Notes under the pieces: model-generated | Database searches by the model: none | What the model was told of the DNA's origin: nothing | What the model saw: the letters and a program-made list of their open reading frames with translations, nothing else | Assembly: GCF_001509795.1 (NCBI RefSeq) | Contig: NZ_LLZN01000056.1 | Span: forward strand, 1-64,000 | From: Streptomyces sp. NRRL WC-3605 | GTDB lineage: Bacteria; Actinomycetota; Actinomycetes; Streptomycetales; Streptomycetaceae | Length of the DNA stretch: 64,000 bases | Reading direction: 5' to 3' | Program-made: the position numbers and the translations under genes | Shown here: positions 36,014-46,294 of the stretch, piece by piece | How positions within the stretch are numbered: the stretch's first letter is position 1 | Layout of the letters: each line of letters opens with the position of its first letter

Positions 36014-37375
36014 TCACATTCCGGCGATCAGCTTCTCCACCCGGTCGTCCACCGAACGGAACGGGTCCTTGCACAACACCGTGCGCTGCGCCTGGTCGTT
36101 CAGCTTCAGATGCACCCAGTCGACCGTGAAGTCCCGGCGCTGCTCCTGCGCCCGGCGGATGAAGTCACCGCGCAACCGCGCCCGAGTGGTCTGCGGAGGC
36201 ACCGACTTGCCCTCGAAGATCTTCAAGTCGTTGCAGATCCGGGTCGCTTGCCCCTTCTTCTCCAGCAGGTAGTACAACCCGCGCCGCCGGTGGATGTCGT
36301 GGTACGCGAGGTCTATCTGCGCGACCCGCGGATGCGACATCGTCATGTTGTGCTTGGCCCGGTACCGCTCGATGAGCTTGTACTTCATGACCCAGTCGAT
36401 CTCGGTGCCGATGCGGTCGAGATCCTCCGCCTCGATCGCGTCCAGCGTCCGGCCCCACAGCTCCAGGACCTGCTCGACCGTACCCGTGCGAATACCGCGG
36501 CGCTCGCAGAAGTCCACGGCCTTCTCGTAGTACTCGCGCTGCACCTCCAGCGCCGAGGCCTCCCGGCCACTGGCCAGACGCACCTTGCGCCGGCCCGTGA
36601 TGTCATGACTGACCTCGCGGATCGCCCGGATCGGGTTCTCCAGGGTCAGGTCCCGCATCACCGTGCCCGCCTCGATCATGCGCAGCACCAGATCGGTCGC
36701 GCCGACCTTCAGCAGCATCGTCGTCTCGGACATGTTCGAGTCGCCCACGATGACATGCAGACGCCGGTAACGCTCCGCGTCCGCGTGCGGCTCGTCGCGC
36801 GTGTTGATGATCGGCCGGGAACGCGTCGTCGCCGACGACACGCCCTCCCAGATGTGCTCCGCCCGCTGACTCACGCAGTACACCGCACCACGCGGCGTCT
36901 GCAGCACCTTGCCCGCGCCGCACAGCAGCTGCCGGGTCACCAGGAACGGGATGAGGATGTCCGCGAGCCGGGAGAACTCGCCATGGCGTGCCACCAGATA
37001 GTTCTCATGGCAGCCGTACGAGTTTCCGGCCGAGTCCGTGTTGTTCTTGAAGAGGTAGACGTCGCCTGCGATTCCCTCCTCGTGCAGGCGTCGTTCCGCG
37101 TCTACCAGGAGTCCTTCGAGAATGCGCTCGCCGGCCTTGTCGTGGGTGACCAGCTCGGTCACGTTGTCACACTCGGGTGTCGCGTATTCCGGATGTGAGC
37201 CCACGTCGAGATAGAGGCGGGCGCCGTTTCGCAGAAAGACATTGCTGCTACGGCCCCATGACACGACACGGCGGAAGAGGTACCGCGCCACCTCGTCGGG
37301 AGACAGGCGGCGCTGTCCCCTGAACGTACACGTGACGCCGTACTCGTTCTCCAGCCCGAAAATGCGGCGGTCCAT
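36014..37375 (-). CDS. pafA: Pup ligase PafA
   Basis: A 453-residue carboxylate-amine ligase of the GS-like fold. Glu9 in FGLENEYG and Asp57 in the [14 protein letters not shown] segment correspond to the catalytic residues of PafA. The protein contains the [18 protein letters not shown] loop and a C-terminal small domain. It joins the C-terminal Glu of Pup to lysines of target proteins. In this window it is separated from pup, prcBA, dop and arc by an MFS/LacI insertion, but it shares the locus. It has its own terminator downstream. Confidence 0.96.
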   Translation of the reverse strand: MDRRIFGLENEYGVTCTFRGQRRLSPDEVARYLFRRVVSWGRSSNVFLRNGARLYLDVGSHPEYATPECDNVTELVTHDKAGERILEGLLVDAERRLHEEGIAGDVYLFKNNTDSAGNSYGCHENYLVARHGEFSRLADILIPFLVTRQLLCGAGKVLQTPRGAVYCVSQRAEHIWEGVSSATTRSRPIINTRDEPHADAERYRRLHVIVGDSNMSETTMLLKVGATDLVLRMIEAGTVMRDLTLENPIRAIREVSHDITGRRKVRLASGREASALEVQREYYEKAVDFCERRGIRTGTVEQVLELWGRTLDAIEAEDLDRIGTEIDWVMKYKLIERYRAKHNMTMSHPRVAQIDLAYHDIHRRRGLYYLLEKKGQATRICNDLKIFEGKSVPPQTTRARLRGDFIRRAQEQRRDFTVDWVHLKLNDQAQRTVLCKDPFRSVDDRVEKLIAGM

Positions 37376-37384
37376 GACTGAACA

Positions 37385-38644
37385 TTACGCCCGATCCCCT
37401 GAGCTGAAACGGGGTTCGACAGCACGGTTCGGATCATTTTCCGATGAAGCCGCAACGACCGCACCCCGTCCGGGAGCTGCGAGGACCCGCCCCGTGGCCA
37501 CCAGAACCAGCAACGACACGGCCCCCGCCGCACCCGGCACCGCGAACCCCCACAGCGCCCCACCCGCCTCCACCACCGGCCCGGCCACACCCGTACCCAC
37601 CGACGCACCCACCGTGAACGTCGTCACCAGCCACGAGAACGCCTCCGTCACCGTGCCCCGCGGAGCATGCCGGTCCACCAGCACGAACGCGCACGCGATC
37701 GCCGGCGCCAGGAACACCCCCGCCAGCACCGCCAGCGCCGTCATCGCCACCACACCCGGCATCAGCATCAACGGCAGATAACACACCGCCAGGAACGCCA
37801 CCAGCGTCCGCAACCGCCGCGCCGGCTCACCGCCCCACTGCCGCGCCCCGTACGCCACACCGCCCAGCAGCGCGCCCAGCCCGAGACCCGCCATCAGCCA
37901 GCCGTACACCACATCCCCGCCGTGGTCGTCCGCGTACGACACCGCCGCCACCGCGATCGACCCCATCGCCATACCGACGAACAGGAACGCCCCCAGCAGC
38001 GCCAGCAGCCCCGGCGACCGCAGCGCCCCCAGCCAGTGCGCCTCACGCGGCTCCGAACGCCACGCACGCGACGGCGGCGACACCACCACCGACAGCGCGC
38101 CCAGCACCCCGATCACGTTCAGCAGCACCAGAGCGGCCTGCGCCGACCACAGCGACGCCCCCAGCGTCAGCAGCAGCGGACCGAGCGTGAACATCACCTC
38201 CTGCGCCACCGCGTCCATCGCGTACGCCGTGTGCACCTGCCCCTCCCCCGGCAGCACCGACGCCCACAGGGCCCGCAGACCACCCTCCAGCGGCGGAGTG
38301 AACAGCCCCGCCAGCACCACCGCCGCGTACGCCGCCCCCAGCGCCTCGATGCCCACGAAGGCGAACACCGCCGTCGCGACCGCCGACGCGACAGCGGCCG
38401 GCAGCTGCACCCGCGGCTGCCCGAACAGGTCCACCAGCCGCCCCAGCACCGGCTGACCCACCGCGTTGGCCACGCCGTACGCCGCCGCCAGCCCCCCCGC
38501 CAGGCTGTACGAGCCGCCCTCCGCGCGCACGAACAGCACGATGGCGAGCGCCGCCACCGCGTTCGGCAGCCGCCCCACCAGCGTGCCCACCAGCAGCCGG
38601 GCGGCGTGCCTCGCCCTCAGGACCTCCAGATAAGCCCCGGTCAT
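37385..38644 (-). CDS. Major facilitator superfamily transporter
   Basis: A 419-residue membrane protein with about twelve transmembrane helices and the MFS loop-2/3-like motif (GQPVLGRLVDLFGQPR) between helices 2 and 3. ATG 38644 is favoured over GTG 38653 because a GGAGGG site stands twelve bases upstream. It is divergent from a LacI-family gene with only about 100 bases between starts, so it is probably regulated by it. Substrate (sugar, drug or other) cannot be assigned. It is an insertion between pafA and prcA relative to mycobacteria. Confidence 0.88.
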   Translation of the reverse strand: MTGAYLEVLRARHAARLLVGTLVGRLPNAVAALAIVLFVRAEGGSYSLAGGLAAAYGVANAVGQPVLGRLVDLFGQPRVQLPAAVASAVATAVFAFVGIEALGAAYAAVVLAGLFTPPLEGGLRALWASVLPGEGQVHTAYAMDAVAQEVMFTLGPLLLTLGASLWSAQAALVLLNVIGVLGALSVVVSPPSRAWRSEPREAHWLGALRSPGLLALLGAFLFVGMAMGSIAVAAVSYADDHGGDVVYGWLMAGLGLGALLGGVAYGARQWGGEPARRLRTLVAFLAVCYLPLMLMPGVVAMTALAVLAGVFLAPAIACAFVLVDRHAPRGTVTEAFSWLVTTFTVGASVGTGVAGPVVEAGGALWGFAVPGAAGAVSLLVLVATGRVLAAPGRGAVVAASSENDPNRAVEPRFSSGDRA

Positions 38645-38674
38645 CGGCCGCACCGCCCTCCACCCCGCAAGTTT

Positions 38675-38701
38675 TACGTATAACGTCCCTTGTCATACGT
38701 A
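38675..38701. promoter_or_regulatory. Palindromic operator candidate between MFS and LacI genes
   Basis: Inverted repeat TACGTAT at 38675-38681 and ATACGTA at 38695-38701, with centres about 20 bases apart. The spacing differs from the classical adjacent LacI half-sites, but the AT-rich arms stand out against the GC-rich background. The site lies between two divergent starts. Confidence 0.55.
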
Positions 38702-38744
38702 CCATGTGCGCTGTTCGCAGTCCAGACGAAAGAGCAGGCCCACC

Positions 38745-39761
38745 GTGGCAACAGGCAGCACCCGCCCCACCAGCCGGGACGTCGCCCAGGCCGCGGGAGT
38801 CTCCCAGGCAGCCGTCTCACTCGTCCTCGGCGACAAATGGCGCGGCCGCGTCTCCGCCACCACCGCCGAACGCGTCCGCGAAGCCGCCCGCCGCCTCGGC
38901 TACCGGCCCAACCTCGCCGCCCGCAACCTCCGCCTCGGCCGCACCCGCACCGTACTCCTCGTCGTCCCCGCCCTCACCACCGAATTCTTCGCCGGCGTCT
39001 ACACCGGCGCCGCCCGCATCGCCGCACAACACGGCTTCGGCGTCGTCCTCTACCCCTCCCCCGAAGGCATCGGCCCCGCCCGCGACCCCTTCGCCTCCGC
39101 CCAAGCCGCCCTCGACGGCGTCATCGCCTCCTCCATGGCCGCCGACGCCCTCACCACCATCCGCGGCGACCAACTCCCCCTCGTCATGCTCGACAGCGAC
39201 CCCACCGGCAGCCACGGCGCCGCCACCGTCAACCTCGACATCGCCGACGGCGTCCGCCAGATCACCGACCACCTCCTCGGCCTCGGCCACCGTCACTACC
39301 TGCACCTCGCCGCCGACATCCCCTCCTGGACCTTCGACGTCCGCGCCCGCGAACTCACCACCCGCCTCACCGCCACACCCGGCACCACCCTGCGCACCAC
39401 ACACGCCCCCATCGCCATCGACGCCGCCCGCACCGCCACCACCGACGCCCTCACCACGGCACACCCCCACCCCACCGCCATCATCTGCGACGACGACAAA
39501 CTCGCCGCAGGCGCCTACAAAGCCATCCGCCGCCTCGGACTGCGCGTCCCCGACGACATCTCCGTCACCGGCCTCGACGACCTCGCCCTCGCCACCGCCA
39601 TCGACCCCGAACTCACCACCGTCCGCCTCGACGCCGAACTCTTCGGCGAACGCGGCATGCAAGCCCTCCTCGCCGTCCTCGACGGCCGCACACCGCAACA
39701 GGGCGACATCCCCGTCCAACTCGTCGTCCGCGGCTCCACAGCACCCCCCAGACCCTCCTGA
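38745..39761 (+). CDS. LacI-family transcriptional regulator
   Basis: A 338-residue regulator. The LacI helix-turn-helix and hinge (about residues 8-60: TSRDVAQAAGVSQAAVSLVLGDKWRGRVSATTAERVREAARRLGYRPN) are complete, and a periplasmic-binding-like effector domain follows. GTG 38745 puts the HTH at the correct position. Codon use is extreme, with C-ending codons nearly throughout. It stands divergent from the MFS gene and convergent with prcA, and most likely represses the transporter. Ligand unknown. Confidence 0.9.
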   Translation: MATGSTRPTSRDVAQAAGVSQAAVSLVLGDKWRGRVSATTAERVREAARRLGYRPNLAARNLRLGRTRTVLLVVPALTTEFFAGVYTGAARIAAQHGFGVVLYPSPEGIGPARDPFASAQAALDGVIASSMAADALTTIRGDQLPLVMLDSDPTGSHGAATVNLDIADGVRQITDHLLGLGHRHYLHLAADIPSWTFDVRARELTTRLTATPGTTLRTTHAPIAIDAARTATTDALTTAHPHPTAIICDDDKLAAGAYKAIRRLGLRVPDDISVTGLDDLALATAIDPELTTVRLDAELFGERGMQALLAVLDGRTPQQGDIPVQLVVRGSTAPPRPS

Positions 39762-39782
39762 CCCGCCCCCGGGAACGCCGAA

Positions 39783-39807
39783 GCCCCGGCCGCACAGCGA
39801 CCGGGGC
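39783..39807. terminator. Hairpin terminator between lacI-type gene and prcA
   Basis: GCCCCGG at 39783-39789 pairs with CCGGGGC at 39801-39807 over an 11-base loop. It lies between two converging genes and may serve both. Confidence 0.7.
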
Positions 39808-39835
39808 ACACGAGCAGGGTGCGACGAAGAGCGGA

Positions 39836-40600
39836 CTACTCCTCCGAACCGCCGGACGACTCCTCCGCGTCATCCGCGCTCTCCGCCTCCGTCGCCGCAC
39901 CACCGGCCTCCAGCAACCGACCCAGCTGACGGCCCACGATCCGCTTGAACTTCCGCGACTGAGGACGCGTACGGTCCAGCACCGCCACCTCCAGCCGCTC
40001 CGTCGGAATCTCCCGCTGCGAACCGTTCGACTCCCGCGACAACGCCTGCACGGCCAGCTGCAACGCCTCCGCCAGACTCATCCCGTCCTGATGCCGCTGA
40101 TCCAGATAGCTGCTGATCAACTCGGCGTTGCCACCGACCGCCACCGAACCGTGCTCATCCACGATCGAACCGTCATGCGGCAACCGATAGATCTGGTCAC
40201 CCTCCGGAGTCTCACCGACCTCCGCGACCACCAGCTCCACCTCGTACGGCTTCTCCGCCGCCGAGGAGAAGATCGTGCCCAGCGTCTGCGCGTACACGTT
40301 CGCCAGACCCCGCGCCGTCACATCGTCACGGTCATAGGTGTAACCCCGCAGATCGGCATACCGCACCCCACCGATCCGCAGATTCTCGTACTCGTTGTAC
40401 TTCCCGGCGGCCGCGAAACCGATCCGGTCATAGATCTCACTGAACTTGTGCAGCGCACGGGACGGGTTCTCACCGACGAACACAATGCCATCGGCATACT
40501 GCAGCACGACAAGGCTGCGACCACGCGCGATGCCCTTCCGGGCATACTCCGCCCGGTCCGCCATCGCCTGCTGGGGTGACACATAGAACGGCGTCGACAC
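39836..40600 (-). CDS. prcA: 20S proteasome alpha subunit PrcA
   Basis: A 254-residue alpha subunit with the N-terminal helix H0 segment ([23 protein letters not shown]) that gates the chamber, and the alpha-type core. There is no catalytic Thr at a processed N-terminus. The Glu/Ser-rich acidic tail is unconserved. It lies 60 bases after prcB in the same operon. It forms the outer rings of the core particle and docks Arc. Confidence 0.96.
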   Translation of the reverse strand: MSTPFYVSPQQAMADRAEYARKGIARGRSLVVLQYADGIVFVGENPSRALHKFSEIYDRIGFAAAGKYNEYENLRIGGVRYADLRGYTYDRDDVTARGLANVYAQTLGTIFSSAAEKPYEVELVVAEVGETPEGDQIYRLPHDGSIVDEHGSVAVGGNAELISSYLDQRHQDGMSLAEALQLAVQALSRESNGSQREIPTERLEVAVLDRTRPQSRKFKRIVGRQLGRLLEAGGAATEAESADDAEESSGGSEE

Positions 40601-40660
40601 CGGTTATCCGTCCCTTTCTGTCGAAGTCACACGATCACCTGGAAACAACCGGCCACGCCG

Positions 40661-41506
40661 CTACAGCAGCGAAGCCCGCGGACCGTCGGGCTGCTCCAGA
40701 CGCCGCTCCAGAATGGAACGCGCGATCTCGGAGGACTCCTCCTCGCCGAGCCGACGGAAACCATCCTCGGTGATCACCGTGACGATCGGATAGATCCGGC
40801 GCGCGACATCCGGACCACCCGTCGCCGAGTCGTCGTCAGCCGCGTCGTACAGGGCCTGCACCACCAGCGTCGTGGCCTCGGCCTCACTCAGATCCTCACG
40901 GAACAGCTTCTTCATCGCGCCCCGCGCGAAGATCGAACCCGAACCCGTGGCCGCGTAACCGTGCTCCTCCGAACGCCCGCCCGTGACGTCGTACGAGAAG
41001 ATCCGGCCCCGCTCACGATCCACGTCGTACCCCGCGAACAGCGGCACCACGGCCAGACCCTGCATCGCCATGCCCAGATTCGACCGGATCATCGTCGACA
41101 GCCGGTTCGCCTTGCCCTCCAGCGACAGCTGCGCGCCCTCGACCTTCTCGAAGTGCTCCAGCTCCAGCTGGAACAGCTTCACCATCTCCACGGCCAGACC
41201 CGCCGTGCCGGCGATCCCCACCGCCGAGTACTCGTCGGCCGGGAACACCTTCTCGATGTCCCGCTGCGCGATGACATTGCCCATCGTGGCCCGCCGGTCA
41301 CCGGCGAGGACCACACCGCCCGGGAACGTCACGGCGACGATCGTGGTGCCGTGCGGCGCCTCGATCACGCCCTGCGTGGGCGGCAGTTGACGCTTGCCGG
41401 GCAGCAGCTCGGGCTGGTGCTCGGCGAGAAAGTCCATGAACGAGGACGACCCAGGCGTCAGGAAGGCAGCTGGTAGACGCCCGGTGCTACGAGTGTTGGC
41501 TTCCAC
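40661..41506 (-). CDS. prcB: 20S proteasome beta subunit PrcB
   Basis: A 281-residue beta subunit with a 53-residue propeptide. After removal, Thr54 (HG/TTIVAV) is the catalytic nucleophile, with the conserved Asp ([10 protein letters not shown]) and Lys downstream. Homology and the propeptide fix GTG 41506 as start ([11 protein letters not shown]), although the frame extends farther up. The start lies inside the end of the endonuclease VII-like gene (49-base overlap), so translation is probably coupled to it. Confidence 0.95.
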   Translation of the reverse strand: MEANTRSTGRLPAAFLTPGSSSFMDFLAEHQPELLPGKRQLPPTQGVIEAPHGTTIVAVTFPGGVVLAGDRRATMGNVIAQRDIEKVFPADEYSAVGIAGTAGLAVEMVKLFQLELEHFEKVEGAQLSLEGKANRLSTMIRSNLGMAMQGLAVVPLFAGYDVDRERGRIFSYDVTGGRSEEHGYAATGSGSIFARGAMKKLFREDLSEAEATTLVVQALYDAADDDSATGGPDVARRIYPIVTVITEDGFRRLGEEESSEIARSILERRLEQPDGPRASLL

Positions 41507-42060
41507 GCGATTCCTTCCACGTAAGCAGCAGCCCGCCTCATGACGTCGGGCCGATCCTTGAACTGCCCCAGCGCGGCATTGCAGCTGAAGCACAGTACGC
41601 CACGGACCCTACCCGTCTCATGGCAGTGATCCACATGCTCGGGCAAAGCCGCCAAACAGATGCAGCAGACGCCCCCTTGGGAGACGACCAGCCCCTCGCG
41701 CTCGGCCTCCGTGATCCCGTACGCACGTTTCAGATGGCCCTGACGGCCCTGGACGGCTCTGCAGGCCTTGCATCGTGTCGCCAGGCTGTCGGAAGCCGTG
41801 GCGTTGCGGTGCCACTCGCTGTGCGGCTTGACCTCGCCGCACTGCCTGCACAACTTGTGTCCGGCCGGTACGGCCACCTTCTCCCGGACGGACTTGCCGA
41901 TGGCCTCGCGGCGGCGCCGGTAGCGCGCGGCGCTGTATTCCGCCACGCACTCCCGGCAGCGCACCTGAAGGCCGTCCCGCCGATTCCTGTCCCGCGCGAA
42001 GGCCGTGAGGGGCAGGTCCCGTTTGCAGCCCGTGCATTCCTTGACGTCCGGCCCTGTCAC
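41458..42060 (-). CDS. Endonuclease VII-like HNH protein between pup and prcB
   Basis: A 200-residue protein. The C-terminal third carries the recombination-endonuclease-VII/HNH signature [24 protein letters not shown], with preceding CCIC. The N-terminal 110 residues hold two copies of a Cys-rich unit (CTGCKRDL...CREC, then CRQCGEVK...CKAC), consistent with tandem zinc ribbons. It lies inside the pup-prcB operon and overlaps prcB by 49 bases. As I recall S. coelicolor has a gene here (SCO1645), so it is conserved in the genus and absent from the mycobacterial locus. Function in the Pup-proteasome system is unknown. The GTG start follows a GGGGGAG site. Confidence 0.85.
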   Translation of the reverse strand: MTGPDVKECTGCKRDLPLTAFARDRNRRDGLQVRCRECVAEYSAARYRRRREAIGKSVREKVAVPAGHKLCRQCGEVKPHSEWHRNATASDSLATRCKACRAVQGRQGHLKRAYGITEAEREGLVVSQGGVCCICLAALPEHVDHCHETGRVRGVLCFSCNAALGQFKDRPDVMRRAAAYVEGIAWKPTLVAPGVYQLPS

Positions 42061-42111
42061 CCGACTCCCCCGCTTCCCTTCCTTTCGAAGGAAAAATCGA
42101 CCTAGGACCCT

Positions 42112-42330
42112 TTACTCGCCACCCTTTTGCACGAAGCTTCGAACGAAATCCTCGGCATTTTCCTCAAGTACGTCGTCGATCTCGTCCAGAACCGAGTCGA
42201 CGTCGTCGCTCAGCTTTTCCTGGCGCTCCTTGAGGTCTTCCGCGGCCTGTGTGTCCGCGGACTGCTCCTCGACCTCTTCGGTGGAGCGCGTGGCCTTCTG
42301 CTGTCCGCCGCCAGTGTCCTTGGTTGCCAT
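42112..42330 (-). CDS. pup: Prokaryotic ubiquitin-like protein Pup
   Basis: A 72-residue, intrinsically disordered, Glu/Asp/Gln-rich protein with the conserved C-terminal half (DDVDSVLDEIDDVLEENAEDFVRSFVQKGG). It ends in Gly-Gly-Glu, so the terminal residue is already Glu; the deamidation step needed for GGQ forms of mycobacteria is not required. The ATG at 42330 is fixed by MATKDTGGG, and a farther start (82 residues) is unlikely. It heads the pup, endoVII-like, prcB, prcA operon. Confidence 0.96.
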   Translation of the reverse strand: MATKDTGGGQQKATRSTEEVEEQSADTQAAEDLKERQEKLSDDVDSVLDEIDDVLEENAEDFVRSFVQKGGE

Positions 42331-42491
42331 ATCCCTCACCCCGCTCAGTTCGCCCGACATGGTCGACAGGTCGGCTTTCCTGCCGATCGGTGATGATCAG
42401 ACCCTACAAGCCGGGTCCGACATCGGCCCCGCAGTTTCCTCAACGTACGGGGGCCATCTCGATGATTCCCGGCCGCCGGGTGTTCCACCCT

Positions 42492-42518
42492 GCCGGGCCG
42501 GTGTGGAACCGGCCCGGC
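42492..42518. terminator. Hairpin terminator of dop
   Basis: A perfect 11-bp stem (42492-42502 with 42508-42518) with a five-base loop, 12 bases after the dop stop. It separates dop from pup. Confidence 0.85.
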
Positions 42519-42529
42519 CCGTGTACCCC

Positions 42530-44041
42530 TCAGTGGCCCGACAGGATCCTGACCAGGTCTTCCGCGGTGCGGCAGCGGTCCAGGAGCTCCTTGACGTGAT
42601 TTCGCGTTCCGCGAAGTGGTTCGAGGGTTGGGACGCGCTGGAGGGAGTCGCGTCCGGGGAGGTCGAAGATGACCGAGTCCCAGGAGGCCGCGGCGACGTC
42701 GTCGGCGTACTGCTCCAGGCAGCGGCCGCGGAAGTAGGCGCGGGTGTCCTCGGGGGGCGTGGTCTTGGCCTGCTGGACGGTCTCCTCGTCCAGCAGGCGC
42801 TTGATGCGGCCGCGCTCGGCGAGGCGGTTGTAGAGGCCCTTGTCGGGCCGTACGTCGGCGTACTGGAGGTCGAGGAGGTGGAGCTTGGCGGCGTCCCAGT
42901 CGAGGCCGTCGCGGCGCCGGTAGCCCTCCATGAGTTCGCGTTTGGCGACCCAGTCGAGTTCGCCGGCGAGGCTCATGGGGTTGTTCTCGAGCCGGTTGAG
43001 GGTGTCCTCCCAGCGGGTGAGGACGTCCTTGGTCTGTTCGTCGGCGTCGGCTCCGTAGCGTTCCTCGATGTATTTGCGGGACAGCTCGTAGTACTCCATC
43101 TGGAGCTGTACCGCGGTGAGGGTGCGGCCGCTGCGCAGGGTGATGAGGCGTTGCAGTGTGGGGTCGTGGGAGACCTGGTGGAGGGTGCGGACGGGCTGGT
43201 CCACGGCGAGGTCGACGGCGATGAAGCCGTCTTCGATCATGGACAGGACGAGAGCGGTGGTGCCGAGTTTGAGGTAGGTCGAGATCTCGGAGAGGTTGGC
43301 GTCGCCGATGATGACGTGGAGGCGGCGGTATTTCTCGGCGTCGGCGTGGGGCTCGTCGCGGGTGTTGATGATGGGCCGTTTGAGTGTCGTCTCGAGTCCG
43401 ACTTCGACTTCGAAGTAGTCGGCGCGCTGGCTGATCTGGAAGCCGTGTTCGTGGCCGTCCTGGCCGATGCCGACGCGTCCGGCGCCGGTGACGACCTGGC
43501 GGGAGACGAAGAAGGGCGTGAGGTGGCGCACGATGTCCGAGAAGGGGGTTTCCCGCTTCATCAGGTAGTTCTCGTGTGTGCCGTAGGAGGCGCCCTTGTT
43601 GTCGGTGTTGTTCTTGTAGAGGTGGATGGGTTGGGCGCCGGGCAGCTGGGCGGCTCGTTCGGCGGCTTCGGCCATGATGCGTTCGCCGGCTTTGTCCCAG
43701 AGGACGGCGTCGCGGGGGTTGGTGACCTCGGGTGAGCTGTATTCGGGGTGTGCGTGGTCGACGTAGAGCCGTGCGCCGTTGGTGAGGATGACGTTGGCGA
43801 GGCCGATGTCCTCGTCGGTGAGCTGGCTGGAGTCGGCGGCTTCGCGGGCGAGGTCGAAGCCTCGCGCGTCGCGCAGCGGGTTCTCCTCCTCGAAGTCCCA
43901 GCGGGCCCGGCGGGCCCGGTGCATCGCCGCCGCGTAGGCGTTGACGATCTGGGATGAGGTGAGCATGGCATTGGCGTTGGGGTGGCCGGGGACGGAGATT
44001 CCGTACTCGGTCTCGATGCCCATTACTCGCCGTACGGTCAT
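42530..44041 (-). CDS. dop: Deamidase/depupylase Dop
   Basis: A 503-residue homologue of PafA with the [12 protein letters not shown] opening, the Dop-specific loop after about residue 60 and Asp95 in [14 protein letters not shown], the residue essential for catalysis. It removes Pup from conjugates and, in organisms with GGQ Pup, deamidates it. With GGE Pup only the depupylase function would be needed. It lies between arc and pup but has a terminator on each side, so it is probably transcribed alone. Confidence 0.96.
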   Translation of the reverse strand: MTVRRVMGIETEYGISVPGHPNANAMLTSSQIVNAYAAAMHRARRARWDFEEENPLRDARGFDLAREAADSSQLTDEDIGLANVILTNGARLYVDHAHPEYSSPEVTNPRDAVLWDKAGERIMAEAAERAAQLPGAQPIHLYKNNTDNKGASYGTHENYLMKRETPFSDIVRHLTPFFVSRQVVTGAGRVGIGQDGHEHGFQISQRADYFEVEVGLETTLKRPIINTRDEPHADAEKYRRLHVIIGDANLSEISTYLKLGTTALVLSMIEDGFIAVDLAVDQPVRTLHQVSHDPTLQRLITLRSGRTLTAVQLQMEYYELSRKYIEERYGADADEQTKDVLTRWEDTLNRLENNPMSLAGELDWVAKRELMEGYRRRDGLDWDAAKLHLLDLQYADVRPDKGLYNRLAERGRIKRLLDEETVQQAKTTPPEDTRAYFRGRCLEQYADDVAAASWDSVIFDLPGRDSLQRVPTLEPLRGTRNHVKELLDRCRTAEDLVRILSGH

Positions 44042-44238
44042 GCGGCCCTCCTTGCCCGGCGGCGCCCTCGGTCGTGGTCGCCGCGCAGATACCGCTGGCG
44101 CTCGGTGGCGTGTGCGGTGCCCGTCCCCGCACTGCGCGACTCTGCGGTATGGAAGAGCCTAGAACGCCTTTGCGCTGGTGGGGAGATCATTTGCGTCATT
44201 GCGTCGGTCGCGTTCGGTCCGGCGTGGCCGGAAAAGCA

Positions 44239-44275
44239 GGCGGCTGCGGGTTCCCGGTGGGAGCCCGCAGCCGCC
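44239..44275. terminator. Hairpin terminator of arc
   Basis: A perfect 12-bp stem (44239-44250 with 44264-44275), and TCCC/GGGA in the loop can extend it. It begins eight bases after the arc stop, so arc and dop are probably separate units. Confidence 0.87.
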
Positions 44276-44282
44276 CTGCCTT

Positions 44283-46049
44283 TTACAGGTACTGACCGGT
44301 GTTCGCCACCGTGTCGATGGAGCGTCCGGTGTCGGCGCCCTGCTTTCCGGTGATGAGGGTGCGGATGTAGACGATCCGTTCGCCCTTCTTTCCGGAGATG
44401 CGGGCCCAGTCGTCCGGGTTGGTGGTGTTGGGCAGGTCCTCGTTCTCCTTGAACTCGTCCACGCAGGCCTGGAGGAGGTGGGAGACGCGGAGGCCCTTCT
44501 GGTTGTGCTCGAGGAAGTCCTTGATCGCCATCTTCTTGGCGCGTCCGACGATGTTCTCGATCATGGCGCCGGAGTTGAAGTCCTTGAAGTAGAGGACTTC
44601 CTTGTCGCCGTTGGCGTAGGTGACTTCCAGGAAGCGGTTTTCCTCGGATTCGGCGTACATGTGCTCGACGGCGGTCTGGATCATGCTCTGGACCGTCATC
44701 GACTTGTCGCCGCTGTGCTCTCCGAGGTCTTCGGAGTGGAGGGGGAGGCGTTCGGTGAGGTACTTGCCGAAGATGTCCTTGGCGGCCTCGGCGTCGGGAC
44801 GCTCGATTTTGATCTTCACGTCGAGCCGGCCGGGGCGCAGGATGGCGGGGTCGATCATGTCCTCGCGGTTGGAGGCGCCGATGACGACCACGTTCTGCAG
44901 GCCCTCGACGCCGTCGATCTCGGCGAGGAGCTGGGGGACGATGGTGTTCTCCACGTCCGAGCTGACGCCGGATCCGCGGGTGCGGAAGAGGGATTCCATC
45001 TCGTCGAAGAAGACGATGACGGGTGTGCCTTCGGATGCCTTTTCCCGGGCGCGCTGGAAGACGAGGCGGATCTGCCGCTCGGTCTCGCCGACGTACTTGT
45101 TGAGGAGCTCGGGTCCCTTGATGTTGAGGAAGAAACTCTTGCCGGCGGCCTGGCCGGTGACTTCGGCGACCTTCTTGGCCAGCGAGTTGGCGACGGCCTT
45201 GGCGATGAGTGTCTTTCCGCATCCGGGGGGTCCGTAGAGCAGGACGCCCTTGGGCGGGCGCAGTTCGTGCTCCTTGAACAGGTCCGGGTAGAGGTAGGGC
45301 AGTTCGACGGCGTCGCGGATGGCCTCGATCTGGCCGCCCAGGCCGCCGATCTGTTCGTATCCGATGTCGGGGACTTCTTCGAGGACGAGTTCTTCGACCT
45401 CGCTCTTGGGGACGATCTCGTAGACGTAGCCGGATCGGGGTTCGAGCAGGAGGGCGTCGCCGGGGCGGATGTTGACGCCGCGCAGGGGTTCGGCGAGGCG
45501 TACGACGCGCTCTTCGTCGGTGTGCCCGAGGACGAGTGCGCGTTCGCCGTCCTCGAGGATCTCCTTGAGGGTGACGATGTCGCCGACGCTCTCGAACTCC
45601 ATGGCCTCGACCACGTTGAGCGCTTCGTTGAGCATGACTTCCTGGCCGCGCCGGAGGTCGTCGAGTTCGACGCTCGGGCTGACGTTCACGCGGAGTTTGC
45701 GGCCTCCGGTGAAGATGTCGGCGGTGCCGTCCTCGTTGGCCTGCAGGAAGACACCGAAGCCGGCCGGTGGCTGTGCGAGCCGGTCGACTTCTTCCTTGAG
45801 GGCCACGATCTGGTCGCGGGCCTCACGGAGCGTGTTCGCGAGTCGCTCGTTCTGGGCGGACACGCCGGCCAGATTGGTCTGCAGTTCGACGATCCGCTCT
45901 TCGAGGATCCTCGTGTGCCGCGGAGAGTCGGCGAGCTTGCGTCGCAGGACGGCGATCTCCTGCTCAAGGTAGGCGATCTGCCCGGCCGGGTCGTCGGACC
46001 CTCGTCCCGGGCGGATGCCGCGGTTCATGTCGTCGTCGTGGGCTGCCAC
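44283..46049 (-). CDS. arc: Proteasome-activating AAA ATPase Arc (Mpa)
   Basis: A 588-residue AAA unfoldase with an N-terminal coiled coil (about residues 20-75) that binds Pup, tandem OB folds, and a C-terminal AAA domain. Walker A is GPPGCGKT near residue 273, with a FFDEMESLF Walker B and an [18 protein letters not shown] arginine-finger region. It ends in Gln-Tyr-Leu, the docking tail for the proteasome. Start GTG 46049 has a GGAGG site and gives the known N-terminus (AAHDDDMN). It unfolds pupylated proteins into PrcBA. Confidence 0.96.
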   Translation of the reverse strand: MAAHDDDMNRGIRPGRGSDDPAGQIAYLEQEIAVLRRKLADSPRHTRILEERIVELQTNLAGVSAQNERLANTLREARDQIVALKEEVDRLAQPPAGFGVFLQANEDGTADIFTGGRKLRVNVSPSVELDDLRRGQEVMLNEALNVVEAMEFESVGDIVTLKEILEDGERALVLGHTDEERVVRLAEPLRGVNIRPGDALLLEPRSGYVYEIVPKSEVEELVLEEVPDIGYEQIGGLGGQIEAIRDAVELPYLYPDLFKEHELRPPKGVLLYGPPGCGKTLIAKAVANSLAKKVAEVTGQAAGKSFFLNIKGPELLNKYVGETERQIRLVFQRAREKASEGTPVIVFFDEMESLFRTRGSGVSSDVENTIVPQLLAEIDGVEGLQNVVVIGASNREDMIDPAILRPGRLDVKIKIERPDAEAAKDIFGKYLTERLPLHSEDLGEHSGDKSMTVQSMIQTAVEHMYAESEENRFLEVTYANGDKEVLYFKDFNSGAMIENIVGRAKKMAIKDFLEHNQKGLRVSHLLQACVDEFKENEDLPNTTNPDDWARISGKKGERIVYIRTLITGKQGADTGRSIDTVANTGQYL

Positions 46050-46294
46050 GGTCCTCACCTCCTCCAAGGGGAGCTGGACGCTTCCAGACCCTACCTGGGT
46101 GGGTGTCGATTGAAACCCCTAGATCACAAAGACGGTCGGGGTGTGTCCGATCTTCACCCTTGCGCTCTCCCTCACGCCAGGGGAATACCCACCGAACATG
46201 ATTGGAACCCAGGCGGGGGTAGTGTCGAGGTGTTCAACACCCGTCGGAGCTGGCCGGATTCCCGTGCGGCTCGGCGGGGGAAGCGGTGGGAGAG

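Noticed and set aside
38690..40579. A 629-codon plus-strand frame over the LacI gene and prcA
   Set aside because: It is a shadow frame: almost entirely Arg, Pro, His and Thr, opposite or out of frame to well-supported genes.
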